Source: Methylocystis sp. SC2
GTDB lineage: Bacteria; Pseudomonadota; Alphaproteobacteria; Rhizobiales; Beijerinckiaceae
Direction: 5' to 3'
Length of the DNA stretch: 64,000 bases
Assembly: GCF_000304315.1 (NCBI RefSeq)
Contig: NC_018485.1
Location: 1,954,501-2,018,500, forward strand
The position numbers and the translations under genes were made by a program. Below are positions 24,994 to 33,670 of this stretch, piece after piece. Under the pieces are notes generated by a model. That model saw only the letters and a program-made list of their open reading frames with translations, was not told the DNA's origin and ran no database searches. Numbering within the stretch: the stretch's first letter is position 1; every line of letters begins with the position of its first letter.

Positions 24994-26651
24994 CGAACGC
25001 CGCGCGCGGAACGCTCACGCCTAGCCGACGACGAAGGCGGGGAAGCGAGCGCAGCGCTATGCGCTGGCTTTCCCTCGCGCACGCTCCATTTCGACTCGAA
25101 GCGCGCGAAGCGCGTCTCGAGCTCCCATTGCAGTCTGGCTTTTTCGGAACCGGCCAAGAAACGACGACACTCGGCGGAAGGCGGAGTTCCGGAAAACTGT
25201 GCGTCGCGGCAAGCCGAAACGGGGCGCGCGGCCGCAGGATCGCGCCACAGGCTGTCGCCGGGAAGAAAAGCATACGTCAGGCTGTTTCGCGAGAGCTGTT
25301 TCACGTCGCGGTAGGAAAGCTGGTAGACGCGCGCGGCGCGCTGATATTCGTGCGTGAGATCGATTCGCGATACGCCCTCGTCGTCGGTCGATAAGGCCGT
25401 CGGCACGCCCGCGTCGCGATAGAGCGGGAACGGATGGTCCGCGCCTTCGACGCCGAGAATTTGCGCATTGGACGTGAGATTGATCTCGACCATGATTCTA
25501 TCGCGCGCCATTCTCGCCATCAGACCTTTGGCGTCGCGCTCGAAGCCGATGTCGACGCCATGGCCGATGCGCGCCGCGCCGGCGACCTCGACCGCCTCGC
25601 GGATATGGAAGGTCAGGTCCTTGGGAGGAACAAGCCCCATCGTCAGCTCCCCGGCATGGAGGCTGATCCGCGCCTTCGGGTGGCGGCGCCCGATGTCGCC
25701 GACGATCCGCATCTGTTCGCTATAATTTCCCAGCGTGACTTCATCGTCCTCAGCCGCGACGAGGTTCAAGCCGACAACCGGCCCGCCGCGTGAGGCGAGA
25801 CGCGCCGCAAGCGCCGTCTGCGCGAACACTTTCGCGCGGTCGACATTGCGATAGACCTGGGCGAGAAACCGTACCGCGACGTCGCATCCGGGCCGACGCT
25901 GAACCGCGTCGCCGCAGGCGAGTCGCCGGTCCTTGTCGGCGACGACGGCGACGACCCTCTCCGCCGCGCGCTGGACGAGGTCGCCGAGACCTTTGCCGTC
26001 GAGCGCCGCCAGCATCGCGTCGGGATCGTCCTTCCAGCCGATCTGCTCGCCAAGATCGCGCGCCTCGCCCATCAGCGGACTGATCATCAATTCGAGATAC
26101 AAGACGTTCTGCGCGGCGGCGCGCTCGACGACCTCGGCGAGGGCGGCGCCGATATTGTTCCCCGTCACGTCCGAGAATCGGAAGAAGCTGTTGAAGAACT
26201 GATCATGGCCGCTTACGCGCGCGGTGATGACGTCGCGCATCGACCAGGCGTTGATCGCGTCTCGATAGGCCTGCGTCGAGCGCAGCGCTTCGGCCAGAGG
26301 TGGCTTCGACGCGTCGCACGGCGGCGGCAGCGCCGCCTTGCTCTTGTCGTCGAAACACCACCCCGCGGCCCGCGCCCAAGCCAAGGCGCTCTCCGCATAG
26401 ACGGCGCCCGCAAGGTGATTGTGCAAATCGGCGCCTTTGGGCATTTCGACAAGGAAGTTGCGTAGCGCGGCGCCATTGCCGCGCAGGCCTTCCAGCGCCG
26501 CAGAGACGTCTCTCTCGGCGGCGGCGCGCGACATATCGCGCGCATGGACGGCGCAACCGCCCCACGCGACGGCGAGGGCCGCGCAGAACATCCGCAACGA
26601 CGCGGAGCCTGGCAGGATTTCAGCAAGCGAACGACTGAGACGCGGGGTCAT
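24990..26651 (-). CDS. Secreted adenosine deaminase-like amidohydrolase
   Basis: 553 residues from ATG 26651, which has GGAG seven bases upstream; a GTG at 26675 is in frame. A signal peptide (about 15-38) suggests export. Metal and catalytic motifs of the adenosine/AMP deaminase family are present: KGADLHNHLAGAVY, ARISLHAGELT, ARIGHGVDIGFE, EINLTSNAQILG and ALSTDDEGVSRIDL. It is longer than cytosolic adenosine deaminases (about 340 residues) and resembles the ADGF-like secreted branch; the N-terminal insert and the C-terminal tail, with cysteines, are extra. It probably deaminates extracytoplasmic nucleosides. Confidence 0.85.
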   Translation of the reverse strand: MTPRLSRSLAEILPGSASLRMFCAALAVAWGGCAVHARDMSRAAAERDVSAALEGLRGNGAALRNFLVEMPKGADLHNHLAGAVYAESALAWARAAGWCFDDKSKAALPPPCDASKPPLAEALRSTQAYRDAINAWSMRDVITARVSGHDQFFNSFFRFSDVTGNNIGAALAEVVERAAAQNVLYLELMISPLMGEARDLGEQIGWKDDPDAMLAALDGKGLGDLVQRAAERVVAVVADKDRRLACGDAVQRRPGCDVAVRFLAQVYRNVDRAKVFAQTALAARLASRGGPVVGLNLVAAEDDEVTLGNYSEQMRIVGDIGRRHPKARISLHAGELTMGLVPPKDLTFHIREAVEVAGAARIGHGVDIGFERDAKGLMARMARDRIMVEINLTSNAQILGVEGADHPFPLYRDAGVPTALSTDDEGVSRIDLTHEYQRAARVYQLSYRDVKQLSRNSLTYAFLPGDSLWRDPAAARPVSACRDAQFSGTPPSAECRRFLAGSEKARLQWELETRFARFESKWSVREGKPAHSAALASPPSSSARRERSARGVR

Positions 26652-26811
26652 GACCAGCTCCGAGACGCGAATCACTGCGGCGTCTTAGCGCGCCGCAAAG
26701 GCTTCCGGCGTTCGACGCCGCAATATACTTTTTTGCAAAGGAAGCTTGCTCATTTCAGGCGATCCATGACAAGAGTGATGCTCACAATCCCGGGGAAGCC
26801 AGATTTGGCCC

Positions 26812-27975
26812 ATGTCGATGTCGTGGTCGCGCAAAAACTCAGCTTACAAGCTATTTCGCATTCTTTTCATCAACTTTGGCCTGCTCGTCAGTCTCGTCGT
26901 CGTTGCGGAGATCGTTCTTCATCTCGTCTACACGGGCGGCAATCCGTTTCTGGCGCCTGTGAAAAACGAGTTGCGGGTTCGCGATGCGCAGTACACCCAT
27001 GGCCTGAAGCCCAATTTTAACGGCTTCGACGCGTGGGGCTCCAATATCGTTCCCATTTTCACCAATTCACTGGGCTTTAGAGACGCCGCCGTACGCAGCG
27101 TGCCGATGACGGCGGACCGCAAGCGCGTCATCTTTATCGGCGATTCCTTCACTGAGAGTCCTGGCGTTCCCTATCAACAGTCTTTCGTCGGCCTTTTCGC
27201 GCAGGCTTTTCCCGCGCTCGATGTGTTGAATGCGGGAGTATCGAGCTACGCGCCGTCGGTCTATTACGAGAAACTCAAATATTTCATCGACGCCGGCCTT
27301 AAGTTCGACGAGGCCGTGGTTTACATTGATATCTCCGACATACAGGACGAAGGCGTTTTTTATTCGTATGATCAAAATGGCGTATTGCAGATGGGCGTGT
27401 TTCAGCCCACTGCAAACGTTTGTTCCCCTGTCCCGCGGCCGCCGCTGCCGCAACCACCAAAGAGGTGGTGGGAGAAAGTCTCTTATGTGGCCGAGTTCTT
27501 TGGCCAGATGCGCTACTCGGCGGAGGTGGCTAGAGCGCTCGAGCGAGCCACTTTCGAGGACCTTTCAAAATCGGGCGTCGTCTACAGCCCCGATTACACG
27601 CGCGCGAGCTGGACATATAGCGACAATTCAAGCTGCTATGGCCCCTTGGGGATCGACGCGTCCATCGACAAGGCCAAGAAGCAATTGGATCGCCTCTACG
27701 AACTCCTGTCGTCGCGCGGGATCGCGCTTTCGGTTGGGGTCTATCCATGGCCGCAGCAGCTGCTTTACGACGTTGAAAATTCGCGGCAGGCGCGCATCTG
27801 GCGCGACTGGTGCGCCGGCAAATGCAGAAAATTTTTCGATCACTTTCCCGATTTTTTCGCCTATAAAGCGCAAGACCCTGATTTCATTAGATCATTGTAT
27901 TTCTGGGGAGACTTTCACTTCAACGCGAAGGGCAACGCGCTCCTGGCGCAAGGTCTCATTAAGAATTACGAATGA
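26812..27975 (+). CDS. Membrane-anchored SGNH/GDSL-type hydrolase
   Basis: 387 residues. One N-terminal membrane helix (about 14-42, ILFINFGLLVSLVVVAEIVL) is followed by an extracytoplasmic domain. SGNH blocks are visible: block I VIFIGDSFTES, block II-like LNAGVSSYAPSVYYE, and block V DFHFNAKGNALLAQG. It lacks an acyltransferase-3 domain. It leads a same-strand set with SxtJ-like, DUF5989 and carbamoyltransferase genes, suggesting modification of a surface glycan or lipid-linked metabolite. Catalytic type (esterase or acetyltransferase) is not decidable from sequence. Confidence 0.82.
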   Translation: MSMSWSRKNSAYKLFRILFINFGLLVSLVVVAEIVLHLVYTGGNPFLAPVKNELRVRDAQYTHGLKPNFNGFDAWGSNIVPIFTNSLGFRDAAVRSVPMTADRKRVIFIGDSFTESPGVPYQQSFVGLFAQAFPALDVLNAGVSSYAPSVYYEKLKYFIDAGLKFDEAVVYIDISDIQDEGVFYSYDQNGVLQMGVFQPTANVCSPVPRPPLPQPPKRWWEKVSYVAEFFGQMRYSAEVARALERATFEDLSKSGVVYSPDYTRASWTYSDNSSCYGPLGIDASIDKAKKQLDRLYELLSSRGIALSVGVYPWPQQLLYDVENSRQARIWRDWCAGKCRKFFDHFPDFFAYKAQDPDFIRSLYFWGDFHFNAKGNALLAQGLIKNYE

Positions 27976-28073
27976 GGGCGCGGGCGGCGAGTCGTGGGGA
28001 AGTCGCCAAAATTTGCGGTTCGCCAGCCTTGCGGATAATTTGTTGTCGAGGCGGCGTGGGGGGTCTCGTCTGA

Positions 28074-28490
28074 ATGTCGCATGAGGACTATTCGAGAGCC
28101 CGTTCCGCCGCCATGGGATCCGATCGCTCGTTCGGTCTGGTGATCGCCGCGGCGATCGCCATCATCAGCATGCTGCCGCTTCGGCACGGCGAGGCGCCTC
28201 ATTTCTGGGGACTCGCCGCAGCGCTTGGTTTCGCCGCGGCGGCGTTCCTCGCGCCCGCCAAACTGCGGCCGCTGAACCGACTGTGGCACCAGCTGGGCTT
28301 GGCGCTGCACAAAATCACCAACCCGATCATCATGGGCGTCCTGTTCTTTGGCGTGATCCTCCCGATCGCAGTGGTTTTCCGACTGCGCCGCGCCGATCCG
28401 CTCAAACTTGCGTTCGACAAGAACGCGACGTCCTACTGGACCATGCGCCATACGCCCGAAGGGACGAGCGACATGAGCAAGCAGTTCTGA
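28074..28490 (+). CDS. SxtJ-family membrane protein
   Basis: 138 residues with three hydrophobic helices (FGLVIAAAIAIISMLPL, WGLAAALGFAAAAFLAP, ITNPIIMGVLFFGVILPIAV) and the conserved end DPLKLAFDKNATSYW. The SxtJ family was named from saxitoxin clusters and normally accompanies DUF5989 and a carbamoyltransferase, as here. Function unknown. It is 98 nt after the SGNH gene. Confidence 0.85.
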   Translation: MSHEDYSRARSAAMGSDRSFGLVIAAAIAIISMLPLRHGEAPHFWGLAAALGFAAAAFLAPAKLRPLNRLWHQLGLALHKITNPIIMGVLFFGVILPIAVVFRLRRADPLKLAFDKNATSYWTMRHTPEGTSDMSKQF

Positions 28491-28503
28491 GGAGAGAGAT
28501 AAA

Positions 28504-28650
28504 ATGAGTTTCCTGCTCGAACTTTGGGATTATCTCAAGACCAGCAAGAAATACTGGATGGCGCCGGTTCTGGTCATCATGCTGCTGATCGGCGCGCTGA
28601 TCGTTCTGCAGGGCACCGCGGTCGCTCCGTTCATCTATACGCTCTTTTAA
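28504..28650 (+). CDS. DUF5989 small membrane protein
   Basis: 48 residues: MSFLLELWDYLKTSKKYWMA followed by one helix VLVIMLLIGALIVL and AVAPFIYTLF. The motif L-x-E-L-W-x-Y-L-x-x-x-K-K-x-W is diagnostic. It begins 14 nt after the SxtJ-like gene with GAGGAGAGAG upstream and ends 7 nt before the carbamoyltransferase, so the four genes form an operon. Confidence 0.9.
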   Translation: MSFLLELWDYLKTSKKYWMAPVLVIMLLIGALIVLQGTAVAPFIYTLF

Positions 28651-28656
28651 AGCGCG

Positions 28657-30492
28657 ATGCGGATACTTGGGATCTCCGCCTTCTACCACGACAGCGCAGC
28701 CGCCGTGGTGGAGGATGGCGAAATTATCGCCGCCGCTCAGGAAGAGCGATTCTCGCGTAAAAAGCACGACTCGCGCTTTCCGCGTCACGCGATCGACTAT
28801 TGTCTTGAGGCCGCCGGCGCGACGCCTCAGGACATAGATTTCGTCGCCTTCTACGACAAGCCGTTCATCAAATTCGAGCGGCTGCTGGAAACCTATATCG
28901 CCTTTGCGCCGCGCGGATTTCAGTCGTTCAAAATGTCGCTGCCGCTCTGGCTGCGCGAAAAGCTCTTTCAAAAATCGCTGCTGTTGAAAGAGATGAAGGC
29001 CTATTCGGCGGATGTCGACTGGGCGAAAAGGCTGTTGTTCGCCGAGCATCACTTCAGCCACGCCGCCAGCGCCTTCTACCCCTCGCCTTTCAAGGACGCG
29101 ATCGTTCTGACGATGGATGGGGTCGGCGAGTGGGCGACGACGTCGGTCGCTTTCGGCAGTGACAATCAGCTGACCATGCAGCGCGAATTGCGCTTCCCGC
29201 ATTCGCTCGGCCTGCTCTATTCGGCCTTCACCTATTATGCCGGGTTCAAGGTAAACTCTGGCGAATACAAGCTGATGGGCCTTGCCCCTTATGGCGAGCC
29301 GAAATACGCCGAGTTGATCCTGGACAATTTGATCGACCTGAAGCCGGACGGCACCTTTCGGCTCGATCAGTCATATTTCGACTATTGCACCGGCTTGCGG
29401 ATGACCAACGGCAAGTTCGACGAACTGTTCGGCGGCCCGGCGCGCAAGCCGGAGGAACTCCTGACGCAGCGGCACATGGACATCGCCGCCTCGATACAGG
29501 CGGTCACCGAGGAGATCGTCCTTCGGCTCACCCGCGCGCTCGCCAAGGAGACCGGCGCGCGCAATCTTTGTCTCGCCGGCGGCGTCGCGCTGAATTGCGT
29601 CGCCAATGGAAAGCTGCTGCGCGACGGCAGCTTTGACCAGATTTGGATTCAGCCGGCGGCGGGCGACGCTGGCGGCGCGCTCGGCGCAGCGCTCGCCGGC
29701 TACTATCACCACAAGAAAAATTCCCGAAGCCTCAACGGCGGCGGCGACGCCATGCGCGGCTCCTATCTCGGTCCTTCCTTCCCGCAAGCCGAGATCGAGC
29801 GTCGGCTGCAAGCCGTCGGCGCCAGATTCCAGCCGATCCCGGAAGGCGATCTTATCGAAGCGGCGGCGCGGGACCTCGCCGACGAGAAAGCGGTCGGTTG
29901 GTTTCAGGGCCGAATGGAATTCGGGCCGCGCGCGCTTGGCGGACGGTCGATCCTGGGCGATCCGCGTTCCGCCACGATGCAGAAAACGCTCAATCTCAAA
30001 ATCAAATATCGCGAGTCGTTTCGGCCCTTCGCGCCGTCGGTGTTGCGCGAGGATGTCGCCGACTGGTTCGAACTCGAAGGCGACTCCCCTTACATGCTGC
30101 TCGTCGCCGATGTCGCCGAAAAGCATCGTCACCCAATGACGGCGGAGCAGCAGGCGCTGTTTGGCATCGACAAGCTCAATGTTCCGCGCAGCTCCATTCC
30201 GGCCGTGACCCACGTCGACTATTCCGCGCGGATTCAGACCGTGCACCAGGAGACGAATCCGCGCTATCACGCGCTGCTTTCGGCATTCAAGCGCATGACC
30301 GCCTGTCCCGTTCTCGTCAATACGAGTTTCAATGTGCGCGGCGAACCCATCGTCTGCACCCCGGAGGACGCCTTCGGCTGCTTCATGGGCACGGAGATGG
30401 ACACGCTGGTCATTGGCGATTGCTATTTGCGCAAAGACGATCAGGACGCATCGCTCAAGCACGATTATAAAGAGAAGTTCGAACTGGACTGA
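28657..30492 (+). CDS. NodU/CmcH-family carbamoyltransferase
   Basis: 611 residues, typical for the family. The N-terminal actin-like domain starts MRILGISAFYHDSAAAVVED and includes QEERFSRKKHDSRFP, EHHFSHAASAFYPSPF (metal-binding HHxxHA) and LTMDGVGEWATT. The C-terminal domain shows FQGRMEFGPRALGGRSIL and RPFAPSVL. These enzymes use carbamoyl phosphate to make carbamoyl-AMP and transfer the carbamoyl group to a hydroxyl. The small-protein neighbours define the widespread SxtJ/DUF5989-associated form; the acceptor is unknown. Confidence 0.93.
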   Translation: MRILGISAFYHDSAAAVVEDGEIIAAAQEERFSRKKHDSRFPRHAIDYCLEAAGATPQDIDFVAFYDKPFIKFERLLETYIAFAPRGFQSFKMSLPLWLREKLFQKSLLLKEMKAYSADVDWAKRLLFAEHHFSHAASAFYPSPFKDAIVLTMDGVGEWATTSVAFGSDNQLTMQRELRFPHSLGLLYSAFTYYAGFKVNSGEYKLMGLAPYGEPKYAELILDNLIDLKPDGTFRLDQSYFDYCTGLRMTNGKFDELFGGPARKPEELLTQRHMDIAASIQAVTEEIVLRLTRALAKETGARNLCLAGGVALNCVANGKLLRDGSFDQIWIQPAAGDAGGALGAALAGYYHHKKNSRSLNGGGDAMRGSYLGPSFPQAEIERRLQAVGARFQPIPEGDLIEAAARDLADEKAVGWFQGRMEFGPRALGGRSILGDPRSATMQKTLNLKIKYRESFRPFAPSVLREDVADWFELEGDSPYMLLVADVAEKHRHPMTAEQQALFGIDKLNVPRSSIPAVTHVDYSARIQTVHQETNPRYHALLSAFKRMTACPVLVNTSFNVRGEPIVCTPEDAFGCFMGTEMDTLVIGDCYLRKDDQDASLKHDYKEKFELD

Positions 30493-30777
30493 CCGAATCC
30501 GGCGTTTTTTCACGGACGGATCGGGTAGGGTTCCATGGCTGACGTCTGAACGCGCGCAGAATTTCGCTCTCCGTCAGGATCTCATCTCCAAATATCGCTA
30601 AGCGATCGCTGTTGACTTGATAGATGTCATTCGGCGCCGACGGCTTGGCGACGCCGTTCTATGCACAGGAAACGACCGCCGCTCAGCTTGACGGATGGTT
30701 TAAAGCCGCGTCTCTTTTTTGAAGACTGCTAAACGCCTGTGATTGCATCGACTTTTTTTAATTTGATGGAGCGGCAA

Positions 30778-31101
30778 ATGGATTTCGATCGCGTCAATCG
30801 GGAAAGTCTTATCCACAGTCTGCGCGACGCCCTGCCGCTCTCCGCTCGTCCCCGGCCGGCGCTCCTCGCATTTCTGCGCGCGCACGGCGCGGTCGGGAGA
30901 AGCGCGCCGCGGCTCGTCGTCGTCGACATCTTCGATGCGGGCGGACCGCAGGGTTTGATGTGCCGCTTCGAGATCGCCGGTGAAACCGACGCCTCAAGTT
31001 TCGTCGCGCAATTGACGCAACTTGCGCTCGATCGGAGACACCCGCTGGCACAAAGGGTCGCCGAGCGTCGACGGCGTGCGCCACGCATGGGGGAGACCTG
31101 A
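30778..31101 (+). CDS. Hypothetical protein, unknown function
   Basis: 107 residues from ATG 30778 with GGAG upstream. It starts MDFDRVNRESLIHSLRDALP, contains a strand RLVVVDIFDAGG and CRFEIAGETDASSFVAQL, and ends in an Arg-rich tail. No family recognised. It lies alone between the carbamoyltransferase and the convergent isoaspartyl peptidase. An open frame of similar length runs on the other strand, so the coding status is only moderately supported. The preceding 285 bp (30493-30777) hold nothing I can identify. Confidence 0.5.
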   Translation: MDFDRVNRESLIHSLRDALPLSARPRPALLAFLRAHGAVGRSAPRLVVVDIFDAGGPQGLMCRFEIAGETDASSFVAQLTQLALDRRHPLAQRVAERRRRAPRMGET

Positions 31102-31112
31102 GACGACTGCGC

Positions 31113-32015
31113 CTATGTTGTTTCGACCCGTATGACGCCGTCGGCGAACGCCGCCGTCAGCATCCCCGCAGTCGCGTGCGCCCGTCCGCATCTCCCCTCG
31201 CGGTCGACAAGAATGAGGCCGCCGCGGCCGTCCACTCTGTCGACGAGATAGCGTATCGCCGCGCGAGCGGCTTCTTCAGCCTGCATCGAGCGAAATTCGA
31301 CGAAGCAGGCGGCCGTGCGCGCCAGCGCCGTGCGGATGAAATCCTCGCCGACGCCGGTGCAGGACACCGCGCAACTGAGGTTATCGGCGAATGTTCCCGC
31401 GCCGATGAGCGGCGAATCGCCGACGCGGCCGAAGCGCTGGTTCACGACGCCCCCAGTTGACGTCGCCGCCGCAAGATCGCCGTTGCGATCGCGCGCGACG
31501 GCGCCCACCGTGCCAAGTTTCGTATCGCCCGGGTCGGAATGATCGAGCGCGGTCTCATGCTTTCGCTTCGCCCTGGCGAGCTGCGCGACGCGTTCCTCCG
31601 TTCGAAAATAATCTTCGCTTTCGAACGTTAACTGCTGCTCTCGCGCAAAGCGCTCGGCGCCGTCGCCGACGAGCAGCACATGGCCGCTCTTTTCCATGAT
31701 CTCATATGCAAGGCGCACCGGATTTCTGACGCCGCGAACCGCCGCGGCCGCGCCAGCCTTGAGCGTGCGGCCCTCCATGATCGACGCATCGCATAATGCG
31801 GCGCCTTCGGCGTTGAGCACGGAACCCCGGCCGGCGTTGTAAAGCGGATCGTCTTCGAGCAGCGCGACGCAGTGAACGACCGCTTCGAGCGCCGACGATC
31901 CCCTTGCAAGAAGACTGGCGCCCGATTCGACGATCGCGCGCAGGGAAGCCTCATAGCGATGCGGATCGCGAATCGCGCCGGCGCCGCCATGGATCATCAA
32001 AGAAACGTTCGTCAT
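31113..32015 (-). CDS. iaaA: Isoaspartyl peptidase / plant-type L-asparaginase
   Basis: 300 residues starting MTNVSLMIHGGAGAIRDPHR, the family N-terminus. The Ntn-hydrolase autocleavage site is GTVGAVARDRNGDLAAATST, where the Thr after Gly becomes the nucleophile; GRVGDSPLIGAGTFAD carries the substrate-binding Arg and Asp. The proenzyme splits into alpha and beta chains and removes isoaspartyl residues from peptides. It is a single gene, divergent from the cupin gene. Confidence 0.94.
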   Translation of the reverse strand: MTNVSLMIHGGAGAIRDPHRYEASLRAIVESGASLLARGSSALEAVVHCVALLEDDPLYNAGRGSVLNAEGAALCDASIMEGRTLKAGAAAAVRGVRNPVRLAYEIMEKSGHVLLVGDGAERFAREQQLTFESEDYFRTEERVAQLARAKRKHETALDHSDPGDTKLGTVGAVARDRNGDLAAATSTGGVVNQRFGRVGDSPLIGAGTFADNLSCAVSCTGVGEDFIRTALARTAACFVEFRSMQAEEAARAAIRYLVDRVDGRGGLILVDREGRCGRAHATAGMLTAAFADGVIRVETT

Positions 32016-32091
32016 CGCCCAGTCAGCCGCTTGTCGATGCGTCTCGCGCCTGCGCTATAGTCTCGCGCCTGAAACCTCTGGAGTGAACGCC

Positions 32092-32565
32092 ATGCGCGCC
32101 ACATTGCTTCTTTCCTTGATCTTCGCAGCCCTTGTTGCGCCGGCGGAGTCCGAGACGTCGATCATAGGCAAAAAGGACGGGAAGGACATCGTGACGGTGC
32201 GCGTCGGCGAAGCCTCGCGGTCCAAACAGGCGCTTCCGATCTTCCCTGGAATTTCGACGAAAACCGCCGGCGCAAAGGGGTTGTCGTTGCTCAAGGTTGT
32301 GATCCCTCCGGGCGGCAAGGCGGAGGCTCACACTCACAGGGGCCATGAATCCGCGATTTATCTCATGCAAGGCCGTGTCGAGACGCGCTATGGCGAAAAT
32401 CTTGAAAAGAGCGTCGTGAACGTCGCCGGCGATTTTATCTTCATTCCGCCGGACGTGCCGCATCAGCCCATAAACTTGAGCGACAGCGAAGCAGCGATCG
32501 CAATCGTCGCCCGCAACGACGGCGACGAACAGGAGCATGTCATTCTCCATCGCAAGAAGAAATGA
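32092..32565 (+). CDS. Secreted cupin-domain protein
   Basis: 157 residues from ATG 32092 with CTGGAG upstream; a GTG nine bases earlier is possible. A signal peptide (LLLSLIFAALVAPAES) precedes a cupin_2 domain with metal-binding motifs PPGGKAEAHTHRGHESAIYL and GDFIFIPPDVPHQPINL. Such proteins bind a metal and may act as isomerases or sensors in the periplasm. No adjacent enzyme gives a pathway. Confidence 0.82.
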   Translation: MRATLLLSLIFAALVAPAESETSIIGKKDGKDIVTVRVGEASRSKQALPIFPGISTKTAGAKGLSLLKVVIPPGGKAEAHTHRGHESAIYLMQGRVETRYGENLEKSVVNVAGDFIFIPPDVPHQPINLSDSEAAIAIVARNDGDEQEHVILHRKKK

Positions 32566-32902
32566 TCGCAAGAAAGTAGCGACGCCCGATCGGTATCGTT
32601 CGTCGCGAACTGCGCCTTGGCTTCTTGAGAGCAAGCAAATGAAACAGCTGTCGCGGCTTTCCCTTCAAGCCATTCATTTGCAGGAGGACAAAGCTCCCGA
32701 AAGCGGGCTTATGAAACCTCATGTTGACGATCGCAGCATACGCCTTCTGGAGGCGTCGTGATGGCTGAACGCCGATGCGATTTAGCAACGGCCATGACGC
32801 TGAGACCGAAGAATTGCAGGCGATGACGCAAGAGCGTTGCGCCTTTCAGAACGCGCCAACGTATAAGGCGCCCCTTCAGACATAGCGTTCAGGAGTAGTT
32901 CC
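32566..32902. other. Intergenic gap without a convincing gene
   Basis: 337 bp between the cupin gene and the LuxR-type regulator. A 40-codon frame from ATG 32639 has only weak support. No repeat, tRNA or terminator was seen. Confidence 0.5.
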
Positions 32903-33670
32903 ATGCCTCGGTTTGCGGCTTTCCGAGACGATTCCGCCACTGGCCTGTCGGCGCGGAGCGCATTTATGCCTGCGTCGGCGAATCCACCGCGCAACGCGCG
33001 CATCTTGATCGTCAGCGACATGCGGCTGTTCAGCGAGGCGCTTGGCTTGCGTCTCGGGCAGCATCAGGGAATGTCCGTTGTCGCGGTCGTCGAGTGCGAC
33101 GCCGCGTTGTCGGTAGCGGCGGATCTGGAGCCGGATATTGCTCTGCTCGACGTCGGCGAGTTGGAAGGCCTCGCGATCGCGCAAGGTCTCGCCGCGCAGC
33201 ATCCAGATTTGCAAATCGTCGCCATCGGCGCGCCGGCGTCCGCCGGCGCGGCGTTGGCGGCTGCTTGCCCAACAATCGTCGGCGTCATTCCGCGCGAAGG
33301 TTCGATTGACGACGTCGTCGACCTGCTCGAGCGCTTGACCGCAGCGTCTGCGGTTCATGCTGCGGAGGAGCGGCGGCCGATCGGCAAGGAGGCGCGCGCG
33401 TCCGCCGCAGACGCAAAGGACGCGCTTACGGCGCGTGAGCAGGAAATACTGCAACTGATTGAGCGCGGGCTTTCGAACAAGGAGATCGCCCGTCGGCTCC
33501 GCATCGAACTCGGCACGGTGAAGAATCACGTGCACAATGTTCTGCAGAAGCTGCAAGTGCGCGGCCGCGGCGAAGCGGCGCACTCGATGCGAAAGCGCTC
33601 CGCCGCAGATCACGGAGAAGCGCTTGATTCGCCGATCGATCGAGGACCGCTCGCGCTTGCGGCTAAATAA
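32903..33670 (+). CDS. NarL/FixJ-type response regulator with a degenerate receiver
   Basis: 255 residues. A receiver-like domain (about 32-150) starts RILIVSDMRLFSEALGLRLG and has the acceptor-like Asp in DIALLDVGELEG. The usual first acidic residue is Ser, and the conserved Lys is Arg (GVIPREGS), so phosphotransfer may be altered or absent. The LuxR HTH (about 175-235) is canonical: LTAREQEILQLIERGLSNKE, GTVKNHVHNVLQKLQV. No sensor kinase is adjacent; it converges on the subtilase gene, whose stop overlaps its last codons. Target genes may include that neighbouring locus, but nothing proves it. Confidence 0.88.
   Translation: MPRFAAFRDDSATGLSARSAFMPASANPPRNARILIVSDMRLFSEALGLRLGQHQGMSVVAVVECDAALSVAADLEPDIALLDVGELEGLAIAQGLAAQHPDLQIVAIGAPASAGAALAAACPTIVGVIPREGSIDDVVDLLERLTAASAVHAAEERRPIGKEARASAADAKDALTAREQEILQLIERGLSNKEIARRLRIELGTVKNHVHNVLQKLQVRGRGEAAHSMRKRSAADHGEALDSPIDRGPLALAAK

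Noticed and set aside
30493..30540. Terminator after the carbamoyltransferase
   Set aside because: A T-run lies inside the potential loop rather than after the stem, and the arms are imperfect.
32639..32761. 40-codon frame between the cupin and regulator genes
   Set aside because: Weak ribosome site, no family resemblance and no conserved pattern.
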